The notes beneath the pieces were generated by a model that saw nothing but the letters and a program-made list of their open reading frames with translations, did not search any database and was not told the DNA's origin. Of a stretch of DNA of 8,051 nucleotides, positions 1 through 6,267 are shown piece by piece. The translations under genes and the position numbers were made by a program. How positions within the stretch are numbered: the first letter of the stretch is position 1; each line of letters starts with the position of its first letter. Source of the stretch: a bacterium (lineage in GTDB: Bacteria; Hydrothermota; UBA3072; B12-G15); the NCBI GenBank assembly GCA_003646055.1, contig QNDZ01000072.1, positions 1 to 8,051 of the forward strand, given 5' to 3'.

Positions 1-1005
1 TATCTTTATGTATGGACAGGAAAGGATTATGAATTTGACAACTCACTTTTGCCTGAGAGTGAGCATAAGGTTGGTGTATTCAAGGATCTTTACATGTTAA
101 CAAAGAGGCCATCAGGGGATGGGATAAGGTTGAAGATAAAGGAGTGGGATGATTGGACATTTATAGACAGGGTGAGGATATTCAGGGTATTGCATCCAGA
201 GAGTGTTGGTGTTGGGATATACAGGGATAAATTGATAGGGTATGTAGAGGTAGAGGAAGTTAAGAGTGCATATGACAACCTTGGATTTGAATGGACTGAT
301 TCAGTGAGGACAACAGGCATGGGGGCATATAGGGGCAGGAAGGGGAAGAATGGGAGGCTGTTCACGGAATTTGAGATAGGAGGGGATTATATACTTGCAG
401 ACACAAAGGCGGAGCCACCAAAGATTACCCTTGCATCAGGTGGTGACACATTATACGGTAGGGTAAAGGGTAGTGAATATCTGACAGTAACAGGTGAGTT
501 TGAGGTTCTGGACAGTGTTGGGGTAATAGACTATGTAAGGAGTGTGAGGAAGGTATCATCAAGGTATGTGAAGAAGAGGAGATTAAAGCCAGAGGAAATA
601 CCTGATGAGATGAGGAGGAAGGATGGCAGGTACTACATCATAGAGCCGGGGGACAGTGTGATAATATCCTTCAGGAAGGATAATGGTAATAATCCCCATG
701 GCTGGGTAGAGGACTACATGATAGAGGTGATAGGGTTTTATACAAAGCCAGGCAAGGCACTTGGTGGAGTTTATGGGATGATAAAGGAGCCGTCTCTTTT
801 GGTGAATTTTGGTAAGGAGTTGTGGTTCAGTGCAGGAGGGATAAAAGGTGGGACAGTAGAGGTTGAGGTTTATGACATAACAGGCAGGCAGGTGAGGAGG
901 ATGGAGGTGAAGGTGGGTAGCCTTGGTAGGATAACAGGGCTTCCTTCAGGTGTATATTTTGTGCGTATAGGAGAAAGGACTTTCAAGGGTGTTGTTGTAA
1001 AATAG
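1..1005 (+). CDS. Secreted protein with C-terminal Por/T9SS-type sorting domain (5' partial)
   Basis: The frame is open from base 1, so the gene begins upstream; the TTG at 49 is only the first possible start inside the window. About 334 residues are visible. The last ~72 residues (from about 784) form a compact beta-sandwich tail: a PSLLVNFGKEL strand, then VEVYDITGRQVRR, then LPSGVYFVRIGERTFKGVVVK. The order 'YD.TGR.V' followed by 'L.sGvYfvri' and a basic terminus is the hallmark of Por-secretion (type IX) sorting domains and of related FlgD-Ig-like tails. The upstream part is beta-rich and charged, with a segment around 150-250 (IKEWDDWTFIDRV, then FRVLHPESVGVGI) that resembles a carbohydrate-binding or jelly-roll repeat in general pattern only; I cannot name its family. 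The protein is probably exported and attached to the cell surface or released. No catalytic motif is visible. The stop is TAG at 1003-1005, with no strong terminator hairpin after it. Confidence 0.85.
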   Translation, partial: YLYVWTGKDYEFDNSLLPESEHKVGVFKDLYMLTKRPSGDGIRLKIKEWDDWTFIDRVRIFRVLHPESVGVGIYRDKLIGYVEVEEVKSAYDNLGFEWTDSVRTTGMGAYRGRKGKNGRLFTEFEIGGDYILADTKAEPPKITLASGGDTLYGRVKGSEYLTVTGEFEVLDSVGVIDYVRSVRKVSSRYVKKRRLKPEEIPDEMRRKDGRYYIIEPGDSVIISFRKDNGNNPHGWVEDYMIEVIGFYTKPGKALGGVYGMIKEPSLLVNFGKELWFSAGGIKGGTVEVEVYDITGRQVRRMEVKVGSLGRITGLPSGVYFVRIGERTFKGVVVK

Positions 1006-1010
1006 TATGT

Positions 1011-1146
1011 TTACACTGGTTGTGTTAATAAAACATCTTCAATGATAACACTGCCATCTGGCTGAGTTTTCTAATATCTTAATTCTGCCACCAAGCGGAT
1101 GAATTCTTCCATCAGGGAGATGACACGGGTTGACACATGCAGGCAA
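1011..1146 (-). pseudogene. Possible decayed gene fragment, frameshifted
   Basis: On the minus strand a TTG at 1146 opens a 35-codon frame (stop at 1039-1041) containing NPCHLPDGRIHPLGGR and then IKILENSA. A second frame, shifted by one step near an AAAA run, continues as QPDGSVIIEDVLLTQPV and stops at 1011-1013, right against the 3' end of the upstream gene. Both halves look coding in composition and join naturally as '...ILENSA/PDGSVIIED...', as expected of a gene remnant with one frameshift. It could also be a small Cys-containing peptide (CVNPC, then WQCYH) or a chance reading of an interspersed repeat. The family is not recognised. The tRNA promoter lies inside its upstream end. Confidence 0.25.
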
Positions 1147-1158
1147 TCAATTTATATT
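1130..1158 (+). promoter_or_regulatory. Sigma-70-type promoter for the tRNA-Ser pair
   Basis: A perfect -35 box TTGACA (1130-1135) is followed by a 17-nt spacer and TATATT (1153-1158), one mismatch from the -10 consensus. The expected start of transcription is near 1165, about 3 nt before the first tRNA. Such a strong promoter with a very short leader suits a stable-RNA gene. Because no other promoter is seen before the transporter at 1372, it may also drive that gene by read-through (inference). Confidence 0.8.
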
Positions 1159-1167
1159 TACCTTGCT

Positions 1168-1252
1168 GGAGGGTTAGCCTAATTGGTAAGGCGGCGGATT
1201 TGAAATCCGCTGGGTCATAGGGCCCTTGGGGGTTCGAGTCCCTCACCCTCCG
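1168..1252 (+). tRNA. tRNA-Ser (anticodon UGA)
   Basis: The acceptor stem pairs GGAGGGT (1168-1174) with ACCCTCC (1245-1251), with discriminator G1252. The D stem is GCC/GGC, with GG in the D loop. The anticodon stem GCGGA/TCCGC encloses the 7-nt loop TTTGAAA, giving anticodon TGA at 1201-1203, which reads UCA and other UCN serine codons. A 17-nt extra arm (1211-1227, GGG/CCC stem) marks a class II tRNA, as expected for serine. The T stem GGGGG/CCCTC (one G-U) encloses TTCGAGT. CCA is not encoded and must be added after processing. Confidence 0.96.
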
Positions 1253-1260
1253 TTTAATAA

Positions 1261-1349
1261 GGAGAGGTGGCCGAGCGGCTGAAGGCAACCGATTGCTAAT
1301 CGGTTGATCCGGGAGACCGGGTCCCAGGGTTCGAATCCCTGCCTCTCCG
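1261..1349 (+). tRNA. tRNA-Ser (anticodon GCU)
   Basis: The acceptor stem pairs GGAGAGG (1261-1267) with CCTCTCC (1342-1348), with discriminator G1349. The anticodon stem ACCGA/TCGGT encloses TTGCTAA, giving anticodon GCT at 1295-1297, which reads AGC/AGU serine codons. The long extra arm is a clean hairpin, CCGG-GAGA-CCGG (1309-1320), with a GNRA tetraloop, typical of class II tRNA-Ser. The T stem CAGGG/CCCTG encloses TTCGAAT. CCA is not encoded. It follows the first tRNA by only 8 nt (TTTAATAA), so the two are surely one transcript. Confidence 0.96.
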
Positions 1350-1357
1350 TTTTTTTT
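1350..1357 (+). terminator. T-run after tRNA pair, possible weak terminator
   Basis: Eight T residues follow directly on the discriminator base of the second tRNA. The T-arm hairpin (1325-1341) and acceptor strand lie just upstream, so the nascent tRNA could act as the hairpin of a partial intrinsic terminator. The next gene's ribosome binding site begins 3 nt later, so any termination must be incomplete if the transporter shares this transcript. Confidence 0.35.
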
Positions 1358-1360
1358 AAC

Positions 1361-1366
1361 AGGAGG
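1361..1366 (+). promoter_or_regulatory. Ribosome binding site for the transporter
   Basis: AGGAGG lies 5 nt before the TTG at 1372. It decides the start: the nearby ATG at 1382 is out of frame, and no in-frame ATG precedes the first membrane helix. RNase cleavage of the second tRNA's 3' end would leave a 22-nt leader holding this site. Confidence 0.75.
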
Positions 1367-1371
1367 ACTTT

Positions 1372-2703
1372 TTGTTAAAAAATGATAGAAAAAGGTTTCT
1401 CTTGTTGCTTGTAATAATCCTGGTCTCCCTTCTGGTGAGTTTTATTCCCATCAAAGGACTTTCCCTTGCTGGTAGAAGAACCCTTGGTATTTTCGTCTTT
1501 GCAATGTTTGGATGGATAACAGAGGTTGTTCCCCTTTATGTTGTCAGTATGATTGTTGTTGCACTTTCTGCTCTGGTACTTCCACCTGTTGTTGAGGGAC
1601 TTAAATATTCCTACTTTTACAGGGCACTATCATCATCAACCATTGTTCTGTTTGCAGGTGGTTTTTTCCTTGCATCAGGGATGCAGAAGTACAAGGTGGA
1701 TTCCATACTCACGAACTTTGTCCTGTCAAGAACAGGGACAAAACCAGGTAGTGTGCTTTTTGGTATGATGCTCACAACTGCGTTTCTCTCCATGTGGATG
1801 TCAAACACTGCAACAACTGCCCTTATGATAACTGTTGCACTTCCAGTTATAAAGTATCTATCAGAGGATGACCCATTCAGGACAGGTCTCATACTTGCCA
1901 TTCCATTTGCTGCAAATGTTGGTGGTATAGCAACACCAATAGGAACACCTCCCAATGCCATTGCGCTCCAGATGTTGAATGCAAAGGGGATTACAATCTC
2001 CTTTGGAAGATGGATGTCATGGGGGCTGCCGTTTTCTCTAATCCTGCTACTATTTGCATGGTTTCTGCTTCTCCAATTCTTCAGGCCAGGGACTGAGAAG
2101 ATTAAACTTGACATTGAAAGGGTCAAAATCACAGGAAGGCATGTTTTAGTTATAGTCACGTTTATTGTCACTGCAACCCTCTGGCTTCTATCCAGTGTAT
2201 TGAAGATTTCTTCATCATTGATTGCATTTATTCCACCAGTGGTCTTCCTTTCAACAGGTATTTTGAACAGGGAGGATTTCAAGTCCATTGGCTGGGATGT
2301 GTTGATACTGATTGGAGGGGGTATATGCCTTGGCATGGCCATGCAGAAGAGCGGGCTCTCTTCATGGTTTCTCCAGGTGTTGCACCTTAAAGGGGCGTCC
2401 CTGATTCTGATTATCCTTGTGTTTGGGCTGCTAACCTACATTGCTGCCAATTTTATGTCCCATACAGCAGCAACAAACCTGCTGGTTCCAATTGCCATTG
2501 CAGCAGGAGGGAACATTACACCGGTGGTTGTGTATATTGCACTCATGGCATCTGTTGCAATGGTTCTGCCGGTTTCAACCCCACCAAATGCCATTGCCTA
2601 CAGTTCAGGCCTTATAAAGACAAAGGATATGGCAAGGGTTGGTGTGATTATAGGGATTCTGGGACTCATACTTGGATTACCCATACTCCTTTTACTCATG
2701 TAA
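1372..2703 (+). CDS. DASS/SLC13-family anion:sodium symporter (dicarboxylate transporter-like)
   Basis: A 443-residue multi-pass inner-membrane carrier of the divalent anion:sodium symporter family (VcINDY type), which takes up C4-dicarboxylates, citrate or sulfate with sodium. It shows the inverted-repeat layout of the family: first half SNT motif at 144-146 (MWMSNTATTA) and TPPNA at 192-196; second half SHT at 363-365 (NFMSHTAATN) and TPPNA at 403-407. In the dicarboxylate-transporting members SNT occurs twice and binds substrate and sodium; here the second Asn is His. Length is near the family norm (about 460), with an N-terminal helix at about 8-25 after a basic start (KNDRKR), which favours a cytoplasmic N-terminus. 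The start is TTG, set by AGGAGG 5 nt upstream. The substrate cannot be read from sequence. It sits alone between the tRNA pair and the lpt operon, with no own promoter seen. Confidence 0.9.
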   Translation: MLKNDRKRFLLLLVIILVSLLVSFIPIKGLSLAGRRTLGIFVFAMFGWITEVVPLYVVSMIVVALSALVLPPVVEGLKYSYFYRALSSSTIVLFAGGFFLASGMQKYKVDSILTNFVLSRTGTKPGSVLFGMMLTTAFLSMWMSNTATTALMITVALPVIKYLSEDDPFRTGLILAIPFAANVGGIATPIGTPPNAIALQMLNAKGITISFGRWMSWGLPFSLILLLFAWFLLLQFFRPGTEKIKLDIERVKITGRHVLVIVTFIVTATLWLLSSVLKISSSLIAFIPPVVFLSTGILNREDFKSIGWDVLILIGGGICLGMAMQKSGLSSWFLQVLHLKGASLILIILVFGLLTYIAANFMSHTAATNLLVPIAIAAGGNITPVVVYIALMASVAMVLPVSTPPNAIAYSSGLIKTKDMARVGVIIGILGLILGLPILLLLM

Positions 2704-2765
2704 CCCCCAGCTCAGACCCTGACATTATGACATTTTGAAGACTTATCCCTGACCGTGTTTGAAAT

Positions 2766-2794
2766 GGATAGATTAACAGGATAGATTCCCTGTT
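2766..2794 (+). repeat. Short direct repeat and inverted repeat upstream of the lpt promoter
   Basis: GGATAGATT occurs at 2766-2774 and again at 2779-2787 (13-nt period). Overlapping this, AACAGG (2775-2780) and CCTGTT (2789-2794) form a 6-bp inverted repeat with an 8-nt loop. The block sits about 18 nt upstream of the -35 box, a position where an activator or repressor could bind. No T-run follows the hairpin, so it is a poor terminator for the transporter gene. Confidence 0.3.
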
Positions 2795-2811
2795 TCCTGG
2801 AATTAACATCC

Positions 2812-2839
2812 TTGCCATAGAATTCAGATTCTGTATAAT
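2812..2839 (+). promoter_or_regulatory. Promoter of the lptC-dapB operon, apparently leaderless
   Basis: TTGCCA (2812-2817), a 16-nt spacer and a perfect TATAAT (2834-2839). Counting 7 nt from the last base of the -10 box puts transcription start at 2846, exactly the A of the lptC ATG. There is no properly spaced Shine-Dalgarno site: only GGAAG at 2840-2844, one base from the start codon. The first gene of the operon is therefore predicted to be translated from a leaderless message. Confidence 0.75.
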
Positions 2840-2845
2840 GGAAGT

Positions 2846-3343
2846 ATGAAGAGGATTCTGCTTTTATTCCTTCTGTTATATGGATGCAAACAGGAGGAGG
2901 AGAAGATAAATATACCAAGAGGGAGTGAATTCACAAAGGGATTCACTGTGTATGAGTCCATTTCCGGTGATAGAAAGTGGTTCCTTAAAGCAGACAGTGC
3001 AATAACCGAGAAGGATAGGATAAGGATATATGGGGTGCACCTGAAATTCCTTGACAGGGAAGACATCCGTTCTGTACTTACCTCGGATAGTGGATTTGTT
3101 ATTGAGAAAACAGGAGACCTTATTGCATACGGAAATGTGGAGGTTTTAACAAAGGATTCAGTAAAACTCTTCACAGACTCACTCTCCTGGGACAACAGGA
3201 ATGAGAAGATTCTTGTTGAGGGTGTATTTCATTACACGGGTAAGGATGAGGAGTTTGAGGGTGAAGGACTTGAGAGCGACCCTGAACTGAAGCACATTTT
3301 GATTAAGAAGAGGGTTGAAGGTAAGGGGAGGATAGAGGAATGA
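2846..3343 (+). CDS. lptC: LptC-like LPS export lipoprotein
   Basis: 165 residues. The N-terminus is a lipoprotein signal: basic MKR, hydrophobic LLLFLLL, then LLYGC with the lipidated Cys at 14, so the mature protein is predicted to be membrane-anchored by lipid rather than by the single helix of the E. coli protein. The rest is beta-strand-rich with LptC-like features: KGFTVYES, WFLKADSA near 45-52, then SDSG, then GNVEVLTKDSVKLFTDSLSW (97-115) and a final GEGLESDPELKHILIKK. LptC receives LPS from the LptBFG complex and passes it to LptA across the periplasm. Identification rests on this pattern and on its position directly before the OstA-like and LptB genes. The start is fixed by the signal peptide; there is no in-frame upstream ATG. 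The stop overlaps the next start as ATGA. Confidence 0.85.
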   Translation: MKRILLLFLLLYGCKQEEEKINIPRGSEFTKGFTVYESISGDRKWFLKADSAITEKDRIRIYGVHLKFLDREDIRSVLTSDSGFVIEKTGDLIAYGNVEVLTKDSVKLFTDSLSWDNRNEKILVEGVFHYTGKDEEFEGEGLESDPELKHILIKKRVEGKGRIEE

Positions 3344-4179
3344 TTATCCTGCTTCTATCTGTGAATTACACCATATCTGCTGGAAGGATGGAGATTGTGA
3401 ATATGGAGAAGAGAATCTTCCTTGACACGGTTGTGGTCAGGGCAGGGGATTTCTTTCTAAGGTCGCTCTTTGGGATTGAAACAAAGAGCCAGATAGAGGT
3501 CGGTGGTGGTGTATTTGTCAGGAATAAAAACACATACTTTCTGTCTGATAGGGGTTACTATTACAGGGTTTCCGGCAGGGTTCTTGGAATAGGGAACATA
3601 ACCCTTTCAAAGGAAAATCTTCTGTTTTCAGGTGATACAATTGTATATTACCCAGAAGGGGACACAGGCTGGATTAAAGGTCATTTCTTCTTTGGGTCAG
3701 ATAGCCTTGTTGTGAATGGTAAAAAGGGATTTTTCACTGCTGATTCTCTTGTGGTTAAAGAAAGACCCATCACAATGATAGATTCCACAAGGATTCTCTC
3801 AGACAGATTGACTTACATCTATTCTGACTCAACAGGCATATTCAATGGAGATGTTGAGGTCTTCTCAGGGGGTGTGAAGGGAAGGTGTGATAGGCTTGTG
3901 TATTTGATGAAGGGTTCTATGGGAAAGGCATATAGCACCCCTGTTTTCTTTACAGACAGGGATAGTGTTTCAGGGGATTCTGGTTATATTTACTTTGATG
4001 AAGACAGGGCACTTGTTTTTGGCGGGCAGATAGTATCCAGACTAAAGGATGGGGTCAACCATGTGAAGGGGGATAGAATTCACTTCTACTACACAGAGGG
4101 GAAAATAGATTCTGTTGTGATTGAAGGCAATCCAGAAGGAGAGTACCTTGCAAATGAAACTAAAAGCAGAGGGCCTTAA
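3340..4179 (+). CDS. lptA: OstA/LptA-like periplasmic LPS transport protein
   Basis: 279 residues beginning with a short signal peptide (MIILLLSVNYTISA, likely cut after A14). The mature part is nearly all beta strands in OstA-type repeats: GGGVFVRNKNTYFLSDRGYY (55-74), LLFSGDTIVYYPEGDTGWIKG, LSDRLTYIYSDSTGIFNGDV (153-172), and a final GDRIHFYYTEGKIDSVVIEG. Recurrent 'sDrl.Y..' and 'GD.i.fy...gkid' units are typical of the beta-jellyroll of LptA and the LptD N-terminal domain. It is longer than E. coli LptA (185 aa), so it may supply a longer periplasmic bridge by itself. Predicted role: periplasmic filament carrying LPS between LptC and LptD. Translationally coupled to lptC (4-nt overlap); its 3' end overlaps lptB. 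The lptA symbol is by context; the family is the OstA superfamily. Confidence 0.8.
   Translation: MIILLLSVNYTISAGRMEIVNMEKRIFLDTVVVRAGDFFLRSLFGIETKSQIEVGGGVFVRNKNTYFLSDRGYYYRVSGRVLGIGNITLSKENLLFSGDTIVYYPEGDTGWIKGHFFFGSDSLVVNGKKGFFTADSLVVKERPITMIDSTRILSDRLTYIYSDSTGIFNGDVEVFSGGVKGRCDRLVYLMKGSMGKAYSTPVFFTDRDSVSGDSGYIYFDEDRALVFGGQIVSRLKDGVNHVKGDRIHFYYTEGKIDSVVIEGNPEGEYLANETKSRGP
4136..4141 (+). promoter_or_regulatory. Ribosome binding site inside the lptA 3' end, serving lptB
   Basis: AAGGAG lies 12 nt before the ATG at 4154 and 6 nt before an in-frame TTG at 4148. The spacing suits the TTG better, but family alignment favours the ATG; the difference is only two residues. Confidence 0.5.
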
Positions 4180-4873
4180 GAAGGTTTACAGGGGTAGAGC
4201 AGTTGTTGATGGTGTTGATTTGAATCTCAAGGTTGGAGAGGTGGTTGGACTTCTTGGACCCAATGGTGCAGGTAAAACAACAACATTCTACATGATTATG
4301 GGATTCATCAGGCCTGAGGCTGGACAGGTTTTTCTCGGTGATGAAGAAATAACAGACCTGCCCATGCACATAAGGGCAAGGAAAGGGATAGCATATCTTC
4401 CACAGGAACCATCGGTTTTCAGAGGTTTGAATGTTGAGGATAATCTCATGGCTGTTGCAGAGGTTTTGATAAAGGACAGGGAGAAAAGGATTCAAATTGT
4501 GGAGAGCCTTCTCAAGGAGTTCGGGATAGAGGGTATAAGAAAAACAAAGGGTGGTTCACTATCAGGTGGAGAGAGAAGGAGGGTGGAGATTGCAAGGGCA
4601 CTTATAACAACACCACACTTTCTACTGCTTGATGAACCATTCACAGGGATTGACCCCATTGTCAGGGAAGATATACAGAATCTTATTTTAAAACTGAAAA
4701 ATAGAGGGATTGGCATCCTGATAACAGACCACAATGTGAGGGAAACGCTTGAAATCACTGAAAGGGCATATATTATGTATGAAGGAAAGATACTGATATC
4801 AGGTGATACAAAGAGCCTGATAGAGAATGAGACAGCAAGGAAGATATACCTTGGAGAGAGGTTCAGTATATGA
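4154..4873 (+). CDS. lptB: LptB, ATPase of the LPS export ABC transporter
   Basis: 239 residues from the ATG at 4154, matching the usual ~240 of LptB and the family N-terminus (K.EGLKKVYRGRAVVDGV). All ABC ATPase motifs are present: Walker A GPNGAGKTT at 35-43, Q-loop Gln84 in YLPQEPSVFR, signature LSGGE at 136-140, Walker B FLLLDEP at 156-162, D-loop near TGID, and switch His193 (TDHNV). The SVFR segment after the Q-loop holds the Phe-Arg pair known in E. coli LptB for coupling to LptF/LptG. It works in the cytoplasm on the inner membrane, extracting LPS with LptFG, which are not in this window. A longer reading from TTG 4121 adds 11 residues unlike the family and is rejected; TTG 4148 remains possible. 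It overlaps lptA by 26 nt in another frame and rpoN by ATGA. Confidence 0.95.
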   Translation: MKLKAEGLKKVYRGRAVVDGVDLNLKVGEVVGLLGPNGAGKTTTFYMIMGFIRPEAGQVFLGDEEITDLPMHIRARKGIAYLPQEPSVFRGLNVEDNLMAVAEVLIKDREKRIQIVESLLKEFGIEGIRKTKGGSLSGGERRRVEIARALITTPHFLLLDEPFTGIDPIVREDIQNLILKLKNRGIGILITDHNVRETLEITERAYIMYEGKILISGDTKSLIENETARKIYLGERFSI

Positions 4874-6267
4874 GTGTACAGCATGATTTTACAAGGGATT
4901 TTTCACATAAGCACATCCTGGGAGTTGAGCAGAAACTTACCCCTGAACTTGTCCACCTGCTTAAAGTTATACAGACACCGAGGCTTGAACAGATTTCCAT
5001 GATATACCAGGAACTTCAGGAGAATCCATGCCTGGAACTTTCTGACTTTGAGGAGATACATCAGGATATTGATGAAGAAGAGGAGATTGATATTGAAGAG
5101 ATTGCTGGGGAAAAGGATATTGCAAGATTTATTGAGGAGGAACTTCCATATTACTTTGAGCCAACAAGGGAGGAGGAGGAAGGTTTAAGAGAACAGTTTG
5201 TCCATCAGCCTACATTAAAGGAGCACCTTGATGGAGAGTTAAGGCTGCATGTGACAGACCCTGATGAAATAGAGATTGGTGAGTTTATTATTGAATACAT
5301 TGATGAACATGGATTTCTCAAGGCATCAATCCAGGATATTTCAAAGGCAACAGGTGCAAGCCCTGAAAAGGTGGAGAAGGTTCTGAAGATAATCCAGTCC
5401 TTTGACCCACCTGGTATTGCGGCAAGGGATGTGAGGGAGGCATTGATTATACAGGTTAAAAGAATGGGTATAGATGGTCTGATTTTGAGGATACTTGAGG
5501 AGGCATACGATGAATTTAAGAAGATGAATCTTCAGGGAATAGCAAAAAAATTGGGCGTGGATATAGAAGAGGTACATGATGCAGTTGAATTCATAAGGAG
5601 TATAAATCCTGTGCCTGCAAAAGGCAGATGGGGTGAGGTGAGTTATGTGGTTCCCCATGTAATTGTTGAGGAGGATGGTGATGATTACAGAATTATCCTT
5701 AATGAATATGACCTTCCTTTTATCAGGATTAGCCCTGTCTATCTTGAAATGCTAAAAAATCCAGAGAATTACGATAAAAAGACATTAGAGTTTGTCAGGG
5801 AGAAAATGCGCAAGGCAATTCTCTTTCTCAGGGGTCTTGAACTTTCAAGGGAGACCTTCAGGAAGATAGTTGAATACATCATAGAAAGACAGAAGGAGTT
5901 TCTCAAGAAGGGTATAATGTACAAGAAACCTTTAAGGATGAGGGAGATTGCCGAAGCAGTGGGTGTTCATGAATCAACTGTTTCAAGGAAGATACAGGGT
6001 GTTTACATCCAGACACCAAGGGGGGTTTTCAGATTGAAAGACCTTTTAAGTAAAGGGGTTGGTGAGGATGAACTCTCAAGGGATATGATAAAGGAGAGGA
6101 TAAGGCTGATTATTGAGAATGAGAGGAAGGAAAGACCTCTGAGTGATGGTGAAATTGCTGAGATTCTCAGGAGAGAAGGCATAAGTATTGGCAGAAGAAC
6201 CGTTGCAAAGTACAGAGGAGAACTGGGGATTCCCCCTGCAAACATAAGGAGGAAGATGAATGCTTAA
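4870..6267 (+). CDS. rpoN: RNA polymerase sigma-54 factor
   Basis: 465 residues, close to the family norm (~430-500). Region I (about 15-60) has the Leu/Gln-rich activator-response segment (EQKLTPELVHLLKVIQTP). Region II is short and very acidic (57-82, DEEEEIDIEE). The core-binding domain follows, with DPPGIAARDVREAL (179-192). The helix-turn-helix (about 355-390) reads MREIAEAVGVHESTVSRKIQ, which contacts the -12 element. The RpoN box at 441-450 is GRRTVAKYRG, with Gly where ARRTVAKYR is usual; it reads the -24 element. The position after lptB matches lptB-rpoN neighbours in many diderms. The protein drives promoters that need AAA+ enhancer-binding activators; none is in the window, and I see no -24/-12 site here. 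It overlaps lptB by 4 nt and dapA by 8 nt. Confidence 0.97.
   Translation: MSVQHDFTRDFSHKHILGVEQKLTPELVHLLKVIQTPRLEQISMIYQELQENPCLELSDFEEIHQDIDEEEEIDIEEIAGEKDIARFIEEELPYYFEPTREEEEGLREQFVHQPTLKEHLDGELRLHVTDPDEIEIGEFIIEYIDEHGFLKASIQDISKATGASPEKVEKVLKIIQSFDPPGIAARDVREALIIQVKRMGIDGLILRILEEAYDEFKKMNLQGIAKKLGVDIEEVHDAVEFIRSINPVPAKGRWGEVSYVVPHVIVEEDGDDYRIILNEYDLPFIRISPVYLEMLKNPENYDKKTLEFVREKMRKAILFLRGLELSRETFRKIVEYIIERQKEFLKKGIMYKKPLRMREIAEAVGVHESTVSRKIQGVYIQTPRGVFRLKDLLSKGVGEDELSRDMIKERIRLIIENERKERPLSDGEIAEILRREGISIGRRTVAKYRGELGIPPANIRRKMNA
6247..6252 (+). promoter_or_regulatory. Ribosome binding site of dapA within rpoN
   Basis: AGGAGG, 7 nt before the dapA ATG at 6260, is written by the Arg-Arg codons near the end of rpoN. 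It gives dapA independent ribosome entry although the genes overlap. Confidence 0.75.

Noticed and set aside
600..640. GAGGAGG strings as ribosome binding sites of an internal gene
   Set aside because: They are Arg-Arg and Glu codons (AGG/GAG) in a continuous coding frame, a by-product of codon usage.
49..1005. First gene starting at TTG 49
   Set aside because: The frame is open from base 1 with protein-like sequence and no ribosome binding site before 49; the gene simply enters from upstream.
1617..2342. 241-codon open frame on the minus strand opposite the transporter
   Set aside because: It is the antisense of a strongly supported DASS gene, has no family motifs and no ribosome binding site; a shadow frame.
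2333..2348. Sigma-54-like -24/-12 site (TTGGCATGGCCATGCA)
   Set aside because: GG and GC are 9 rather than 10 nt apart, TTGC is missing, and it lies inside the transporter gene.
2775..2794. AACAGG/CCTGTT hairpin as terminator of the transporter gene
   Set aside because: Only 6 bp, low GC, and no T-run follows it.
2799..2815. TGG...TTGC before lptC as a sigma-54 promoter
   Set aside because: GG-to-GC spacing is 13 nt; the same region has a near-perfect sigma-70-type promoter.
6200..6260. Lysine riboswitch before dapA
   Set aside because: dapA starts inside rpoN with no leader, so there is no room for an aptamer.
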